A DNA stretch of 64,000 bases from Bifidobacterium dentium JCM 1195 = DSM 20436 (GTDB lineage Bacteria > Actinomycetota > Actinomycetes > Actinomycetales > Bifidobacteriaceae). Below the pieces are notes generated by a model. That model was not told the origin of the DNA. It saw only the letters and a list, made by a program, of their open reading frames with translations, and did no database searches. The position numbers were made by a program, and so were the translations under genes. Shown in pieces: positions 17,582 to 26,360 of this stretch. The DNA is taken from positions 930,001 through 994,000 of the forward strand of contig NZ_AP012326.1 of assembly GCF_001042595.1 (NCBI RefSeq). The letters are read 5' to 3'. How positions within the stretch are numbered: position 1 is the stretch's first letter; every line of letters begins with the position of its first letter.

Positions 17582-17608
17582 TATTGTTCTATATCAACTA
17601 GAATAATA
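17582..17608 (+). promoter_or_regulatory. Inverted repeat over the GntR promoter (probable operator)
   Basis: TATTGTTCTA (17582-17591) and TAGAATAATA (17599-17608) form a 10-bp inverted repeat with one mismatch around a 7-nt spacer in an otherwise GC-rich area. It ends 18 nt before the GTG start of the GntR gene and overlaps its likely -10 region, as expected of an autoregulatory operator. Confidence 0.55.
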
Positions 17609-17626
17609 TGGGAAAGAGGGACGGAT

Positions 17627-18079
17627 GTGATTATCACCGTGGATAAGGCCGATGCCCTTCCTCTATATGAGCAACTGCGTCGGCAGATCATTGCCGGCCT
17701 GGCACGTGGCGAGCTTGAACCGGGCGATATGCTGCCTTCGGTGCGTCGGCTGGCGAAAGATCTTGGCATCAATCTCCATACGGTGAACAAGGCTTATGCC
17801 ATGCTGAGAGACGAAGGCCATATCGTGATGCGTCGAGGGTCCGGCGCCATGGTTGCGCCCCGCGACGTCGGTTCCCTGTCGCAGCAGCATGATCGTGAAA
17901 TGCGCCGCATGCGCGACGATATCTACCGCATCGCCGTCGAATACAAGGCCCATGGCGGCTCGCTGGACGAATTCATGGCCGATGTGAAGCATAATGCTTC
18001 CGCCGTTTTTCAGGACGAAACCATCGACCGGTCCGGGGATCATGCCGACAATCAAGAAGCGGAGGAGGGGCTCCAATGA
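17627..18079 (+). CDS. GntR-family regulator, YtrA subfamily
   Basis: A 150-residue regulator with an N-terminal winged helix (PLYEQLRRQIIAGLARGEL, LPSVRRLAKDLGINLHTVNKAY, GHIVMRRGSGAMV) and only a short helical tail, the layout of the YtrA group that usually controls adjacent membrane-protein or ABC genes. GTG 17627 is chosen because GGAAAGAGGGA (about 17611-17620) precedes it; the in-frame ATG at 17576 would lie inside the probable operator. The stop overlaps the next start (ATGA), so both are translated together. Confidence 0.88.
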   Translation: MIITVDKADALPLYEQLRRQIIAGLARGELEPGDMLPSVRRLAKDLGINLHTVNKAYAMLRDEGHIVMRRGSGAMVAPRDVGSLSQQHDREMRRMRDDIYRIAVEYKAHGGSLDEFMADVKHNASAVFQDETIDRSGDHADNQEAEEGLQ

Positions 18080-19182
18080 CAAATTGGATGATGGTCGCAA
18101 TAGTTGCGTTGGAAGGCGTCAGTGTGGCTCTCGCTCCTTGGGTGGTGCGTCGCACGGTGTGCTTCGGGGTGAGCGTACCGGTTTCGGCGCAACACGACCC
18201 TGGGATCAGACGTGCGAAAATCGGATATACCGTTTGTGCCGGATCGGTAAGCGCGATGGCGGTAGCCGCAAGCGTCGCCTGCCTGGTGTTGTGGGGAGCC
18301 CTCGGCGGAACCATTGCGGTGACGACAATGTCGTTGCTGTTGATCGTGGCCTCATTCGCGCTGATTGTGAAGTATCGCAAGCGCACCATGCGAATCAAAC
18401 ATGAACGTGGCTGGAAGGCCTCCACGCTCGAACGCGCCGCGTTCCTTGCCGAAAATGCCGGTCCGGAGCCGCTGGGGCTGCAATGGGAATTGCTGCACCT
18501 CGTGCCGGTCAGCATCATGACCGCCTCCGCGTTCATGCTGTATGACAGCATGCCCGACCGTCTGCCCATACACATGAACGCTGCAGGTCAGATCGATGAT
18601 TGGCTGGATAAATCGTTGTGGGTGGTGCTTGGCATGCCCCTACTGATACAGCTCATCATGGTTGCGACGATGACCGCCGTTCATGCAATGATCATCCATT
18701 CGCCGCGGCAAATCGACCCGGAGCGTCCTTCCATTTCCGGCTATGCATATGGACGCTTCTCCCGCGCATGGAGCGTCTACGTGTTGATTGTCGGCTTGAC
18801 GGCGAATCTCGGATTCGTCGGACTGATTCCCATGTATGCGAACTGGTGGGATATTCGCGCATGGGGCTCGGTGATGATGCTGATCGCATTGGCGATCATT
18901 GTTGCGGAGTTGGTTCTTGCCGTAGTCTTCGGTCAGTGCGGTTCTCGGACATGGCGATTGGATGGCGAGAACGACGACGGAAACAACATGGCCGATGACG
19001 ATGACGACGAATGGGTGCTGGGCATGTTCTACTATTCGCCTGAAAATCCGGCCATCGTGGTGCCCAAGCGCATGGGGGTCGGATACACTTTCAACATGGC
19101 GCATCCCTTGGTCTGGCTGATATGCGCGGCGTTGGCGCTGTTGCTCATCGTCGGCGTCGCATTGCCCATTATCTCAGGTTGA
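18076..19182 (+). CDS. DUF1648/DUF5808-type membrane protein
   Basis: A 368-residue polytopic protein with about eight membrane segments. The central LYDSMPDRLPIHMNAAGQ is the DUF1648 motif shared with SdpI-like immunity proteins. The C-terminal DDEWVLGMFYYSPENPAI segment followed by VGYTFNMAHP matches the DUF5808 type. Such proteins commonly lie next to a YtrA-type GntR regulator, as here with a 4-base overlap. By analogy with SdpI it may have an immunity or envelope-stress role, but nothing here proves it. A terminator follows at 19319. Confidence 0.75.
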   Translation: MTNWMMVAIVALEGVSVALAPWVVRRTVCFGVSVPVSAQHDPGIRRAKIGYTVCAGSVSAMAVAASVACLVLWGALGGTIAVTTMSLLLIVASFALIVKYRKRTMRIKHERGWKASTLERAAFLAENAGPEPLGLQWELLHLVPVSIMTASAFMLYDSMPDRLPIHMNAAGQIDDWLDKSLWVVLGMPLLIQLIMVATMTAVHAMIIHSPRQIDPERPSISGYAYGRFSRAWSVYVLIVGLTANLGFVGLIPMYANWWDIRAWGSVMMLIALAIIVAELVLAVVFGQCGSRTWRLDGENDDGNNMADDDDDEWVLGMFYYSPENPAIVVPKRMGVGYTFNMAHPLVWLICAALALLLIVGVALPIISG

Positions 19183-19318
19183 ATCAACGATGGATGTCCT
19201 ACTGGAATGGCCTGATATGTCATAAGCCGACATGAACGAATTCAAATTCGCCGTGTCCGAAAGGTGATGTGACGCGATGGTGCTTTGCACCGTACTCATA
19301 CTGTGCTGAGAGCAATAG

Positions 19319-19354
19319 GGCCCGATTCGAACGGTTGGTTTCGAATCGGGCCTT
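19319..19354 (+). terminator. Terminator of the GntR-membrane protein unit
   Basis: A perfect 13-bp stem (19319-19331 with 19340-19352) closes an 8-nt loop and is followed by TT. Confidence 0.75.
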
Positions 19355-19408
19355 ACAATAAGGGTGGCAAACGGCTATGAAACGAACGTGGGACTTCGGG
19401 GTGAATGC

Positions 19409-20191
19409 ATGATGAATGAAGCGAAAGAGAGGCATTCGGGTTCGCGTTGGCTTGCTGTCGTGGCCATCATCGCGGTGCTGGGCGCGGCGGGTACGGTCGG
19501 AGCGTACGCCTATCACGCCAAACAGCGGGAGGTGTTGGCGGAATGCCGTCAGTCCGTGGCCGAATTCAGTTCCGCACGCAAGGCGATTCTCGACACTTCC
19601 GACAACGGCGGCGAACTGCAGAAGCTCGTCCGTAGCGTGCTCGGAGTCAACGACATCCTTGATGCGTTTGCTGATGCGGCCACCAGTGCGGAAGGTACCG
19701 TCGATACCGAGGGATGTTCCGCCAGTGCAACCATCACGCAGCTCAACCTGGTGTCAAAAACGCTGAACAGCGCCACGGAGTCGTTGAAGGACAGTCTTGC
19801 GAAGATCCAATCCAAGAACCGATCCTCCATGTCGAACGGTTCAGGTGACGCCTCCGACGATACGAGTTCAGGCGGCGATTCCTCAGCGAACTCCGGCGAC
19901 AGCGGCAATGCAACCGATGATAAGACCCTGGGTAAAGCCAAGACGCAGCTGCAGGAATCCATCGACAAGGCCCAGAGGTTGCTCAAACGGTTGTCTGACG
20001 ATTCCAATACGACATTGACGGGCAGGAAACTTCTCAACGCCCTATCGAAGGCCGTGGATGCCGGACAGAAACTCGTCGATGACGGCGGCGTCAAGGATTC
20101 CAAGTACTACAAGGCGGCCAAGGTCACCCTGGACGAGGCCATCACCATGGCCGACAACTGGGTTGACGGCCAAGCTTCCAAGGCCGAGTAA
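19409..20191 (+). CDS. Membrane-anchored extracellular protein of unknown function
   Basis: About 260 residues. A short cytoplasmic N-terminus is followed by one membrane segment (WLAVVAIIAVLGAAGTVGAYAY, about residues 14-35). Two helical regions (about 40-145 and 180-258) are joined by a Ser/Asp/Gly-rich linker (about 148-180). The C-terminal part (TGRKLLNALSKAVDAGQKLV, then AKVTLDEAITMADNW) resembles FIVAR-like three-helix modules of surface proteins, a weak resemblance only. Adjacent ATGs at 19409 and 19412 are both possible, with GGGGTG upstream. It has its own transcript start after the preceding terminator. Confidence 0.6.
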   Translation: MMNEAKERHSGSRWLAVVAIIAVLGAAGTVGAYAYHAKQREVLAECRQSVAEFSSARKAILDTSDNGGELQKLVRSVLGVNDILDAFADAATSAEGTVDTEGCSASATITQLNLVSKTLNSATESLKDSLAKIQSKNRSSMSNGSGDASDDTSSGGDSSANSGDSGNATDDKTLGKAKTQLQESIDKAQRLLKRLSDDSNTTLTGRKLLNALSKAVDAGQKLVDDGGVKDSKYYKAAKVTLDEAITMADNWVDGQASKAE

Positions 20192-20271
20192 CGGTCCGCG
20201 TGTCGCTTTTCAGCAGGGGCATACAGTGGCACGTGGAATATACGACGGAGAGGGAGAAAGCGTAGGTCGCC

Positions 20272-21222
20272 ATGAGCGAAGTGAGCCACGGCGTAGAAAG
20301 CGTGCAGGTTGCGCAACCACAGCAGGAAGGCATTGTCGTATCCAAACCGGTCGCCCGTGTGATGATGTTGGTCAATGCCATTGTGTGGGGTACTGGCTAC
20401 ACCATGCTTAAGCATGCGCAGGATAATATGCCGACGCAATGGCTGATGTTCTTCCGCATGGGTGCCGCCACATTGCTCATGGCCATGGTGTTCTTTCCAC
20501 GGTTGCGCAGAATCCGTCTGCGCCGTTACGTCATGCCCGGACTGGTGCTTGCCCTGACCTACTGGATGGGTTTTCTGTTCCAGCTCAAAGGCTTGGAAAC
20601 CACGTCACCTGGGCGCAACAGCTTCTTCACCGACACGTATTGCGTAATGGTGCCGTTCATCGTCTGGGCATTTACTCGGAGACGTCCCAACTGGCAGCAT
20701 CTGGTCGCCGCGTTCGTATGCGCGTTCGGCATCGGTCTCGTGTCGCTCAGCGGCGGTGGCGGGGACGAACTCATGCACATGAGTTTCGGTGACACCATGA
20801 CCATCATCGGCGCGTTCTTCTTCGCCCTGAACTTGGTGCTGGTCGGATTCATGGGCAGGGGTTTCGATGCGATCGCATTGATGCTGATGGAATTCGTCTG
20901 GTGCACCATGCTGTTCGGCGGCGGTGCCGTGCTGTTCGAAGGTGCTCCGTCCGTGGCGTGGGCGCGTTGGGATATCATACTGTGCATCGGGTATCTGGTG
21001 GTCGGCTCCACGGTGATCGCCCAGGTGTTCCAGACGATCGCCATACAGAATCTGCCCACTTCCGAAGCTTCCGTGATTCTGAGCACCGAGTGCATTTTCG
21101 CCATGCTCGTTTCCGTGCTCTTTGCCGGCGAGCGTCTCACCGTTCCGTCGGTATGCGGTTTCGCGCTGATTTTCGGTGCCATTCTGCTCTCGGAAGTTCA
21201 GTTGCCGGCTCGACGGCGATAG
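20272..21222 (+). CDS. EamA-family (DMT superfamily) transporter
   Basis: A 316-residue protein with about ten membrane helices in two EamA repeats. Repeat 1 runs from MLVNAIVWGTGYTMLK to CAFGIGLVSLSGGG; repeat 2 runs from GDTMTIIGAFFFALNLVLVGF to the C-terminal segment FGAILLSEVQLP. The conserved TSPGRNSFFTDTYCVMVPF and TSEASVILSTECIFAML motifs mark the helix 3-4 and 8-9 positions of each repeat. Family members export amino acids or metabolites; the substrate here is unknown. AGGGAGAAAG precedes ATG 20272 at about 10 nt or more. Confidence 0.85.
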   Translation: MSEVSHGVESVQVAQPQQEGIVVSKPVARVMMLVNAIVWGTGYTMLKHAQDNMPTQWLMFFRMGAATLLMAMVFFPRLRRIRLRRYVMPGLVLALTYWMGFLFQLKGLETTSPGRNSFFTDTYCVMVPFIVWAFTRRRPNWQHLVAAFVCAFGIGLVSLSGGGGDELMHMSFGDTMTIIGAFFFALNLVLVGFMGRGFDAIALMLMEFVWCTMLFGGGAVLFEGAPSVAWARWDIILCIGYLVVGSTVIAQVFQTIAIQNLPTSEASVILSTECIFAMLVSVLFAGERLTVPSVCGFALIFGAILLSEVQLPARRR

Positions 21223-21255
21223 TTTGTCCGTGGACACCGGAAGACTTGGAATCTC

Positions 21256-22320
21256 GTGAAAGAGTTTTGCGAGAAGTGGTGGAAGCGTATCGCCACCAAA
21301 GAAATGGTCTTCATCGGTATTGTGACGCTGCTTGCGTCGCTCATCGCCTCATGGTTGAAGCAGTTCCCGGGATTCAGCCTGTTCGGTGCGCTGATTATCG
21401 CGCTGCTGATCGGCATGATCGTGCAGTTTCCGATTCGTCAATGGTATGTAGGCCGATCCGCCGAACATAAGGCCGGTGTGAAGGATGCCGCCGGAGTGAT
21501 CTCCAACAAGCTGCTACGGTTGGGCATCATTCTGCTTGGCTTCAAGCTCAACCTGACCGTGCTGTTCACGCAAGGTATCAAATGTCTGCCGATCGCCGCT
21601 GCAGTGGTGGCGCTTACCATCGTCGTATGCTATGGCATCGCCCGCAGGCTGGGCGTCGATCCGCAGCTGGCGATTCTTGTGGCGGGCGGCACCGGCATCT
21701 GCGGCGCTGCGGCCGTCATGGGTCTGTCCGGCTCCATCAAGGTGCCGCCGGAGCAGGAGGACGACAAGGCGAACAATGAGGTGATGGCCGTGGCCATCAT
21801 CGCCATCATGGGCACCATTTTCGCATTGCTGGAAATCGCACTCGGCCCGTTGACCGGTCTTACCAAGACGCAGCTGGGCATCACCGCCGGCGCATCCCTG
21901 CACGAAATCGCGCACGCCGTCGCCGCGGGTGACGCATTCGGTGCGGTTGACATCGCCACCATCATGAAGCTTTCTCGCGTGCTTATGCTGGTGTTCGCGG
22001 CCATCATCATCGCCGTCTGGTGGGACAGGAACCATTCCGAAATGCCGGCCGACGGCAAACGCAAGGTTTCGTTCCCGTGGTTCATGCTTGGCTTCATCGG
22101 TGCCTCTGTCATCGGCACTTTCGTGCCGTTCATCGCCACGATCACTCCGCAGCTGGTGGATTTCGCCTATATCGTGCTCGGCATGGCCATGGCCGCGCTC
22201 GGCATCAACGTGAACTTCAAGGCCATCGCCAAAAAGGGACGGAAAGCGTTCCTCGCCAGTTTCCTCACTTCGATTCTGCTGATGTGCTTTGCGGCCGGTG
22301 TGGCGTTCGTTTTCTTCTAA
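21256..22320 (+). CDS. yeiH: YeiH-family putative sulfate/anion exporter (UPF0324)
   Basis: A 354-residue membrane protein with about ten helices and the YeiH motifs FGALIIALLIGMI, LLRLGIILLGFKL, AGGTGICGAAAVMGL and ASLHEIAHAVAAG. The family is annotated as a putative sulfate exporter, with little biochemistry behind it. GTG 21256 is the most N-terminal start, and its ribosome site (GGA near 21248) is weak. Its last 56 bases overlap the 3' end of the convergent NhaC gene. Confidence 0.85.
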   Translation: MKEFCEKWWKRIATKEMVFIGIVTLLASLIASWLKQFPGFSLFGALIIALLIGMIVQFPIRQWYVGRSAEHKAGVKDAAGVISNKLLRLGIILLGFKLNLTVLFTQGIKCLPIAAAVVALTIVVCYGIARRLGVDPQLAILVAGGTGICGAAAVMGLSGSIKVPPEQEDDKANNEVMAVAIIAIMGTIFALLEIALGPLTGLTKTQLGITAGASLHEIAHAVAAGDAFGAVDIATIMKLSRVLMLVFAAIIIAVWWDRNHSEMPADGKRKVSFPWFMLGFIGASVIGTFVPFIATITPQLVDFAYIVLGMAMAALGINVNFKAIAKKGRKAFLASFLTSILLMCFAAGVAFVFF

Positions 22321-23590
22321 TGCAACGATAGAGCGGCAGCAGATATAGGAAGCATGCGAATGACAGACTGGCGGTCGGGGCTCCGACCGAGGCAAGTGGC
22401 ACGGCGCCGGCAATCGACCAGGGGATGAGCGGCGCCACCACTACGGCGGTGTCTTCCAGATTGATTGCATGCCGCTGCTCGTCCGGCTCGACTTCACGGC
22501 ATAGCTGGTCGGTGAGCATGATCGACAACGTTTGATTGCATGCCACACAACTCGTCACGATGGATGTGATGAGCGTGGCGCAGAATCCTCCGACGCGGTT
22601 CGCAATGCGTCGGATCATGCGATGTGCGCCGCCCAGCAGGCCTGTTTCTTGAAAAATGCCGGAATATGATGACGAAATGCAGACGATCAACATCACCTTG
22701 ATCATGGAGATGACGCCGCCGCCGTCGATCAGCGGCGCCACCTGTGCATTCGGACAATGGTAGCCGAGCATCAACGCCCGGCCTACGGAAAGCCAGTCCA
22801 TATGCTGTACGAATAGGCATATCGGCAAGGCCGTGCAGATGCTGGCACCCATCGTGAGACGCACGTCCACGCGTGCGACCGCTAGAACGATCAGTACCAC
22901 GGCCGGCAACACGGTCACCCAATGCAGGTTGAACGCCTCGGCGAACAGGCCGGCCACGTCCATCGAGCCGACGGAAGGATGCGTACACAACGCCAGCGCC
23001 GCGTAGACGACGCAGGTCAGCGCGAACGGCACCGCGGCTGTACGCAGCATGAGCCGAATATTGTCGAAAATGTTCGTATGCGTCAGTGTCTTGACCAGTT
23101 GCGCACTGGTGGAGACAGGAGAGCAACGATCGCCGAAATACACGCCGGAAAGAATTGCACCGCCTAAGAACAGCGGCGAGACCTGCATGGATGTTCCGAG
23201 CGTCATGGTGATCACGCCCATGGTCGCGGCCGAGGCGAATGATGAGCCGGTCAAAAGCGACATCAGGCAATTGAGCAGGAATGCCAGCAGGATCACCACA
23301 TGCGGGCGTATCAGAGTCGTCGTGTTCGCCACGATGAACGGCACGGTACCGGCCGCGCGCCATAACGTGGTCAACAGTCCTATCAGCACGAACGTGACCA
23401 CCACGATGCTCGCCGCCTTCATGGTGGTGAAGCCCTTGCGAAGCATGGGCTTCCAAGCGTGCCCGGTCAGACGTCCATGAATGAGAAAGACGAGTACGCC
23501 GACAGCCAATGCCGGGACTATGGAAATACCGGCTGCGATACATGCGACAAGCGCCGTGCAAAACAGCGCCATGGTGACGATCTCGGCCAT
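22265..23590 (-). CDS. nhaC: NhaC-family Na+/H+ antiporter
   Basis: A 441-residue, 10-12-helix antiporter. The motif region LTGSSFASAATMGVITM and GAILSGVYFGDRCSPVSTSA (with VTCSVACNQTLSI-like TSCVACNQTLSIML later) is typical of the NhaC/arginine-ornithine-like IT superfamily. It may exchange Na+ for H+, or malate/lactate as in some relatives. ATG 23590 with AAAAGGAGA upstream on the minus strand supports the start. It diverges from a LysR gene, which may control it. Its 3' end overlaps yeiH by 56 bp. Confidence 0.85.
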   Translation of the reverse strand: MAEIVTMALFCTALVACIAAGISIVPALAVGVLVFLIHGRLTGHAWKPMLRKGFTTMKAASIVVVTFVLIGLLTTLWRAAGTVPFIVANTTTLIRPHVVILLAFLLNCLMSLLTGSSFASAATMGVITMTLGTSMQVSPLFLGGAILSGVYFGDRCSPVSTSAQLVKTLTHTNIFDNIRLMLRTAAVPFALTCVVYAALALCTHPSVGSMDVAGLFAEAFNLHWVTVLPAVVLIVLAVARVDVRLTMGASICTALPICLFVQHMDWLSVGRALMLGYHCPNAQVAPLIDGGGVISMIKVMLIVCISSSYSGIFQETGLLGGAHRMIRRIANRVGGFCATLITSIVTSCVACNQTLSIMLTDQLCREVEPDEQRHAINLEDTAVVVAPLIPWSIAGAVPLASVGAPTASLSFACFLYLLPLYRCIRRKRTPHRPQSTSAESK

Positions 23591-23621
23591 GAATCTCCTT
23601 TTCCCGGCCTATGGCTGGCGT

Positions 23622-23658
23622 TGCGCCGGAATCGGGTGTCTGAAGCCCATCCGGCGCA
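23622..23658. promoter_or_regulatory. Inverted repeat between nhaC and the LysR gene
   Basis: TGCGCCGGA (23622-23630) and TCCGGCGCA (23650-23658) are perfect 9-bp inverted half sites with 19 nt between. They lie in the 148-bp divergent spacer and may be an operator or a leader hairpin of the antiporter mRNA. Confidence 0.4.
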
Positions 23659-23738
23659 TTGGTTTGAACGAAACCTTTGCAAGATTAACAGGCTTATTAC
23701 GAAATAATATGATTCGGGTCACAGGTAAAATACTGTGT

Positions 23739-24680
23739 ATGAACTTCCTGAGTATGGACTACTTCATCATGGTCGCCAAGGAACGCAGCTTTACCAAGGC
23801 CGCGAAACGACTTGGCATCACGCAACAGACGCTGAGCGCGCATATCGCGAGCCTCGAACGGGAGGTCGGTTGCGACCTCTTCGTCCGCCACGTTCCGCTG
23901 GAACTGACCTATGCGGGGGAGACGTTTCTGAGATATGCCACTGATTTCCAGCATGATCACACGATGATGATGCAGGAGTTCGACGATATCGCACACGATG
24001 AAACCGGTATCCTGCGTGTTGCCGTCGCACATACCAGGGAGCGCACCATCATGCCGCGCATCATCGCCGCCTACCAGCGCAAAAGGCCCGGCATCATGGT
24101 CGACATGATTGAGGGAGCCAATGAGCAACATGCAAGACATTTGGTCGACGGTGAGGTCGACATCGCCATAGCACATTTCGATCGTGCGCCGGTCGGTGTG
24201 GAATTGGTCGACTTCTACAACGAAGAAATGGTATTGATCGTTTCCAACCGGCTGTGGATGAGTGCCGTCGCCGGCGGTTCCGCCTGCGGCGTCGGCTCCG
24301 ACGAGGCGGAACGACGCATTGCGCAAGGGGATTGCCTGCCACTGAAGGATTGTCCGTTCATACTCGGTCAACCTGACGATATCGATGGCCATATCGCAGC
24401 CGAGTTATTCCGGCGTGCAGGGTTCAGACCTCAGGTCAAGGCCCGTTCCGGCAATCTGCAGACCGCGCTCGCATTGACGCAGCTCGGTGTGGGCGCAAGC
24501 CTGACGATCCGCCAGTTCCTTGATGAGATGCTTGATGACGAAGCGCGCAGGTCTTTGCGTGTGCTGCCGATCGGTGAGGATGCGCGCTATGCCATCAGCT
24601 TCGGTGTGCGCAGGCAAAGCTATCAATGGAGCGCCATCACTGACTTCATACAGGTGGCCCGTGAGATATTGGCATCTTGA
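23739..24680 (+). CDS. LysR-family transcriptional regulator
   Basis: A 313-residue regulator. The N-terminal winged HTH reads MDYFIMVAKERSFTKAAKRL and ITQQTLSAHIASLEREVGCDLFVR. A two-lobed effector-binding domain (about 95-305) follows. ATG 23739 is chosen because it gives the canonical LysR N-terminus; ATG 23754 (MDYFIMV) is also possible and no clear ribosome site separates them. The 3' part of the domain contains an insertion-like hydrophilic stretch (GSACGVGSDEAERR). It is divergent from nhaC, the likely target by the usual LysR arrangement. Confidence 0.88.
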   Translation: MNFLSMDYFIMVAKERSFTKAAKRLGITQQTLSAHIASLEREVGCDLFVRHVPLELTYAGETFLRYATDFQHDHTMMMQEFDDIAHDETGILRVAVAHTRERTIMPRIIAAYQRKRPGIMVDMIEGANEQHARHLVDGEVDIAIAHFDRAPVGVELVDFYNEEMVLIVSNRLWMSAVAGGSACGVGSDEAERRIAQGDCLPLKDCPFILGQPDDIDGHIAAELFRRAGFRPQVKARSGNLQTALALTQLGVGASLTIRQFLDEMLDDEARRSLRVLPIGEDARYAISFGVRRQSYQWSAITDFIQVAREILAS

Positions 24681-24725
24681 GATTGTTCGCCCGCCGAGCT
24701 TGCCCGAGACGACACAGGACGTGAT

Positions 24726-24756
24726 TTGCTTCAAGTTGACTTGAGGTTGCTAGGCT
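24726..24756 (+). promoter_or_regulatory. MerR-type promoter before the DUF362 gene
   Basis: A -35-like TTGCTT (24726-24731) and -10-like TAGGCT (24751-24756) are separated by 19 bp. The spacer region contains the dyad TCAAGT-TG-ACTTGA (24731-24744). A 19-bp spacer with a centred dyad is the hallmark of promoters activated by MerR-family proteins through DNA distortion. No merR gene lies in the window. Confidence 0.55.
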
Positions 24757-24788
24757 GAGAGCGACAATATGAAGAATCGAGGACGATT

Positions 24789-25706
24789 ATGACCGAAATC
24801 GACATCACCCGACTGGAACGACTGGAACACCGCACCGACGACCCTCAGGCCCCTGAGGTCTTCTTCACGCCAATCATTGCGCCGGACAGCCTGATCGCCG
24901 TCTACCATGCGTTGGGCGCAACGCCGGAAGGCAAGGTGGCCATCAAGATCCATTCGGGTGAATCCGAGAAATCCAACAATCTCAATCCGTCGCTCGTCAA
25001 GGATCTCGTACAGGAGATCGGTGGCACGCTGGTGGAATGCGCCACCGCATACGACGGCAACCGCGAAACCCCGGAAAAAAGCCTCAATGTGTTCAAGGAG
25101 CGTGGCTACGGCGACATCGCCCCGATCCAGATCATGGATATGGGCGGTGAAATCGAGATTCCGGTCGCGAAATACAAGCATATCCCGTACGACATCGTCG
25201 GTATGCACGTTGACGATTACGATTCCTTCTTCGTGCTTTCGCATTTCAAAGGGCACCCGATGGGCGGTTTCGGCGGCGCGCTGAAGAATGTGTCCATCGG
25301 CATCGCCTCTTCGAATGGCAAACGTTGGATACACTCCGCCGGCAAGGTCAAGGACCGCTGGATCGACACGCCGCAGGATGATTTTCTCGAGTCCATGGCC
25401 GAAGCCGACGAGGCCGTGATCAGCCATATGCACGGCAATATGATGTACCTGAACGTAATGAACCGTCTGTCCGTGGATTGCGATTGTTTCGCAACGCCGT
25501 CCGAGCCGGATATGCATGATATCGGCGTGCTGTCTTCACTCGACCCGGTGGCGCTTGATCAGGCGTGCGTCGATCTGATTCACGTGGCTCCGGATGGCGC
25601 TTCGGTGACCGAACGCATCGCCACGCGGCATGGCGAGCACACGCTTGAGTATGCCGAGGAGCTGGGCATCGGCTCGCGCGCCTACCGTCTGACCGTACTC
25701 GAGTAG
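24789..25706 (+). CDS. DUF362 domain protein without the ferredoxin domain
   Basis: A 305-residue cytoplasmic protein of the DUF362 family. It shows the family pattern VAIKIHSGESEKSNNLNPSL, a central VVLSHFKGHPMGGFGGALKN-like stretch (FFVLSHFKGHPMGGFGG), CDCF, and a late SLDPVALDQACVDL motif. Many relatives carry a C-terminal 2[4Fe-4S] domain; here the chain stops before one and only two Cys cluster (CDCF). Its biochemical role is unknown, and the family is often described as an uncharacterised Fe-S protein. GAGGACG precedes ATG 24789. A MerR-type promoter upstream suggests induction by a small molecule or redox/metal signal. Confidence 0.8.
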   Translation: MTEIDITRLERLEHRTDDPQAPEVFFTPIIAPDSLIAVYHALGATPEGKVAIKIHSGESEKSNNLNPSLVKDLVQEIGGTLVECATAYDGNRETPEKSLNVFKERGYGDIAPIQIMDMGGEIEIPVAKYKHIPYDIVGMHVDDYDSFFVLSHFKGHPMGGFGGALKNVSIGIASSNGKRWIHSAGKVKDRWIDTPQDDFLESMAEADEAVISHMHGNMMYLNVMNRLSVDCDCFATPSEPDMHDIGVLSSLDPVALDQACVDLIHVAPDGASVTERIATRHGEHTLEYAEELGIGSRAYRLTVLE

Positions 25707-25770
25707 CCCGTTCGAATGATGCGATCGCGGTGCCTGTAGTGCCGCGAACCGTATGAAGGGAGGCTCATCG

Positions 25771-26349
25771 ATGGAATCCGTCGAAAGCATGAAATCCGCG
25801 ATTGATCGTGTGGAACGGTTGCTGGCCGAAGGCTGGTGCGCGTTCGTCGCCATTGACGGTCCATGCGCATCCGGCAAAACCGTGTTCGCCGCTAGCCTGC
25901 ATGAGCGTTTCGGCGGCAATGTGCTGCACATGGACGACTTCTTCCTGCGACCCGAACAACGTACGCCTGAACGTTTCGCAGAGCCTGGCGGCAATGTCGA
26001 CCGTGAGCGGTTCGAAGCCGAAGTGCTGAAGCCATTGGCGGCGGGAAAGGCGGTACGGTACCGGCCGTGGGATTGCCATACCGGCGATTTTGCGACGTCA
26101 CGCAGTGTCGAACCGGCCGCACTGACCGTCGTTGAGGGAAGCTACAGCATGCATCCTGCATTGCGCGGCTACTACGATCTGACGATGTGTCTCATCGTCG
26201 ACCCGAGTGAACGGCTTCGCCGTCTCGAGGCGCGTAATCCTCGCATGCTGCAACGATTCATCGATGAGTGGATCCCACTCGAAAATCGTTATTTCGAATC
26301 CACCAATACCCAAGGAAGTGCCGATCTTCTCGTCGACACCGCCCTCTAG
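25771..26349 (+). CDS. Uridine-kinase-like P-loop kinase
   Basis: A 192-residue kinase. The P-loop is AIDGPCASGKT and the lid/substrate segment is MDDFFLRPEQRTPERFAEPGGN, followed by DRERFEAEVLKPL and a Walker-B-like VVEGSYSMHP, all typical of small uridine-kinase-like proteins. It should phosphorylate a nucleoside, a vitamin or a similar small alcohol, but the substrate is not readable. ATG 25771 is chosen because GGGAGG (25757-25762) sits 8 nt upstream; ATG 25753 precedes that site. The next gene, 72 nt on, is a solitary ECF S component, so uptake and trapping by phosphorylation is an attractive link (inference). Confidence 0.75.
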   Translation: MESVESMKSAIDRVERLLAEGWCAFVAIDGPCASGKTVFAASLHERFGGNVLHMDDFFLRPEQRTPERFAEPGGNVDRERFEAEVLKPLAAGKAVRYRPWDCHTGDFATSRSVEPAALTVVEGSYSMHPALRGYYDLTMCLIVDPSERLRRLEARNPRMLQRFIDEWIPLENRYFESTNTQGSADLLVDTAL

Positions 26350-26360
26350 AACCATCCTTC

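Noticed and set aside
24748..24760. GCTAGGCTGAGAG as a TPP riboswitch fragment
   Set aside because: Only the CTGAGA-like string is present; the second conserved part and helices of a TPP riboswitch are missing, and the position fits a MerR-type -10 region better.
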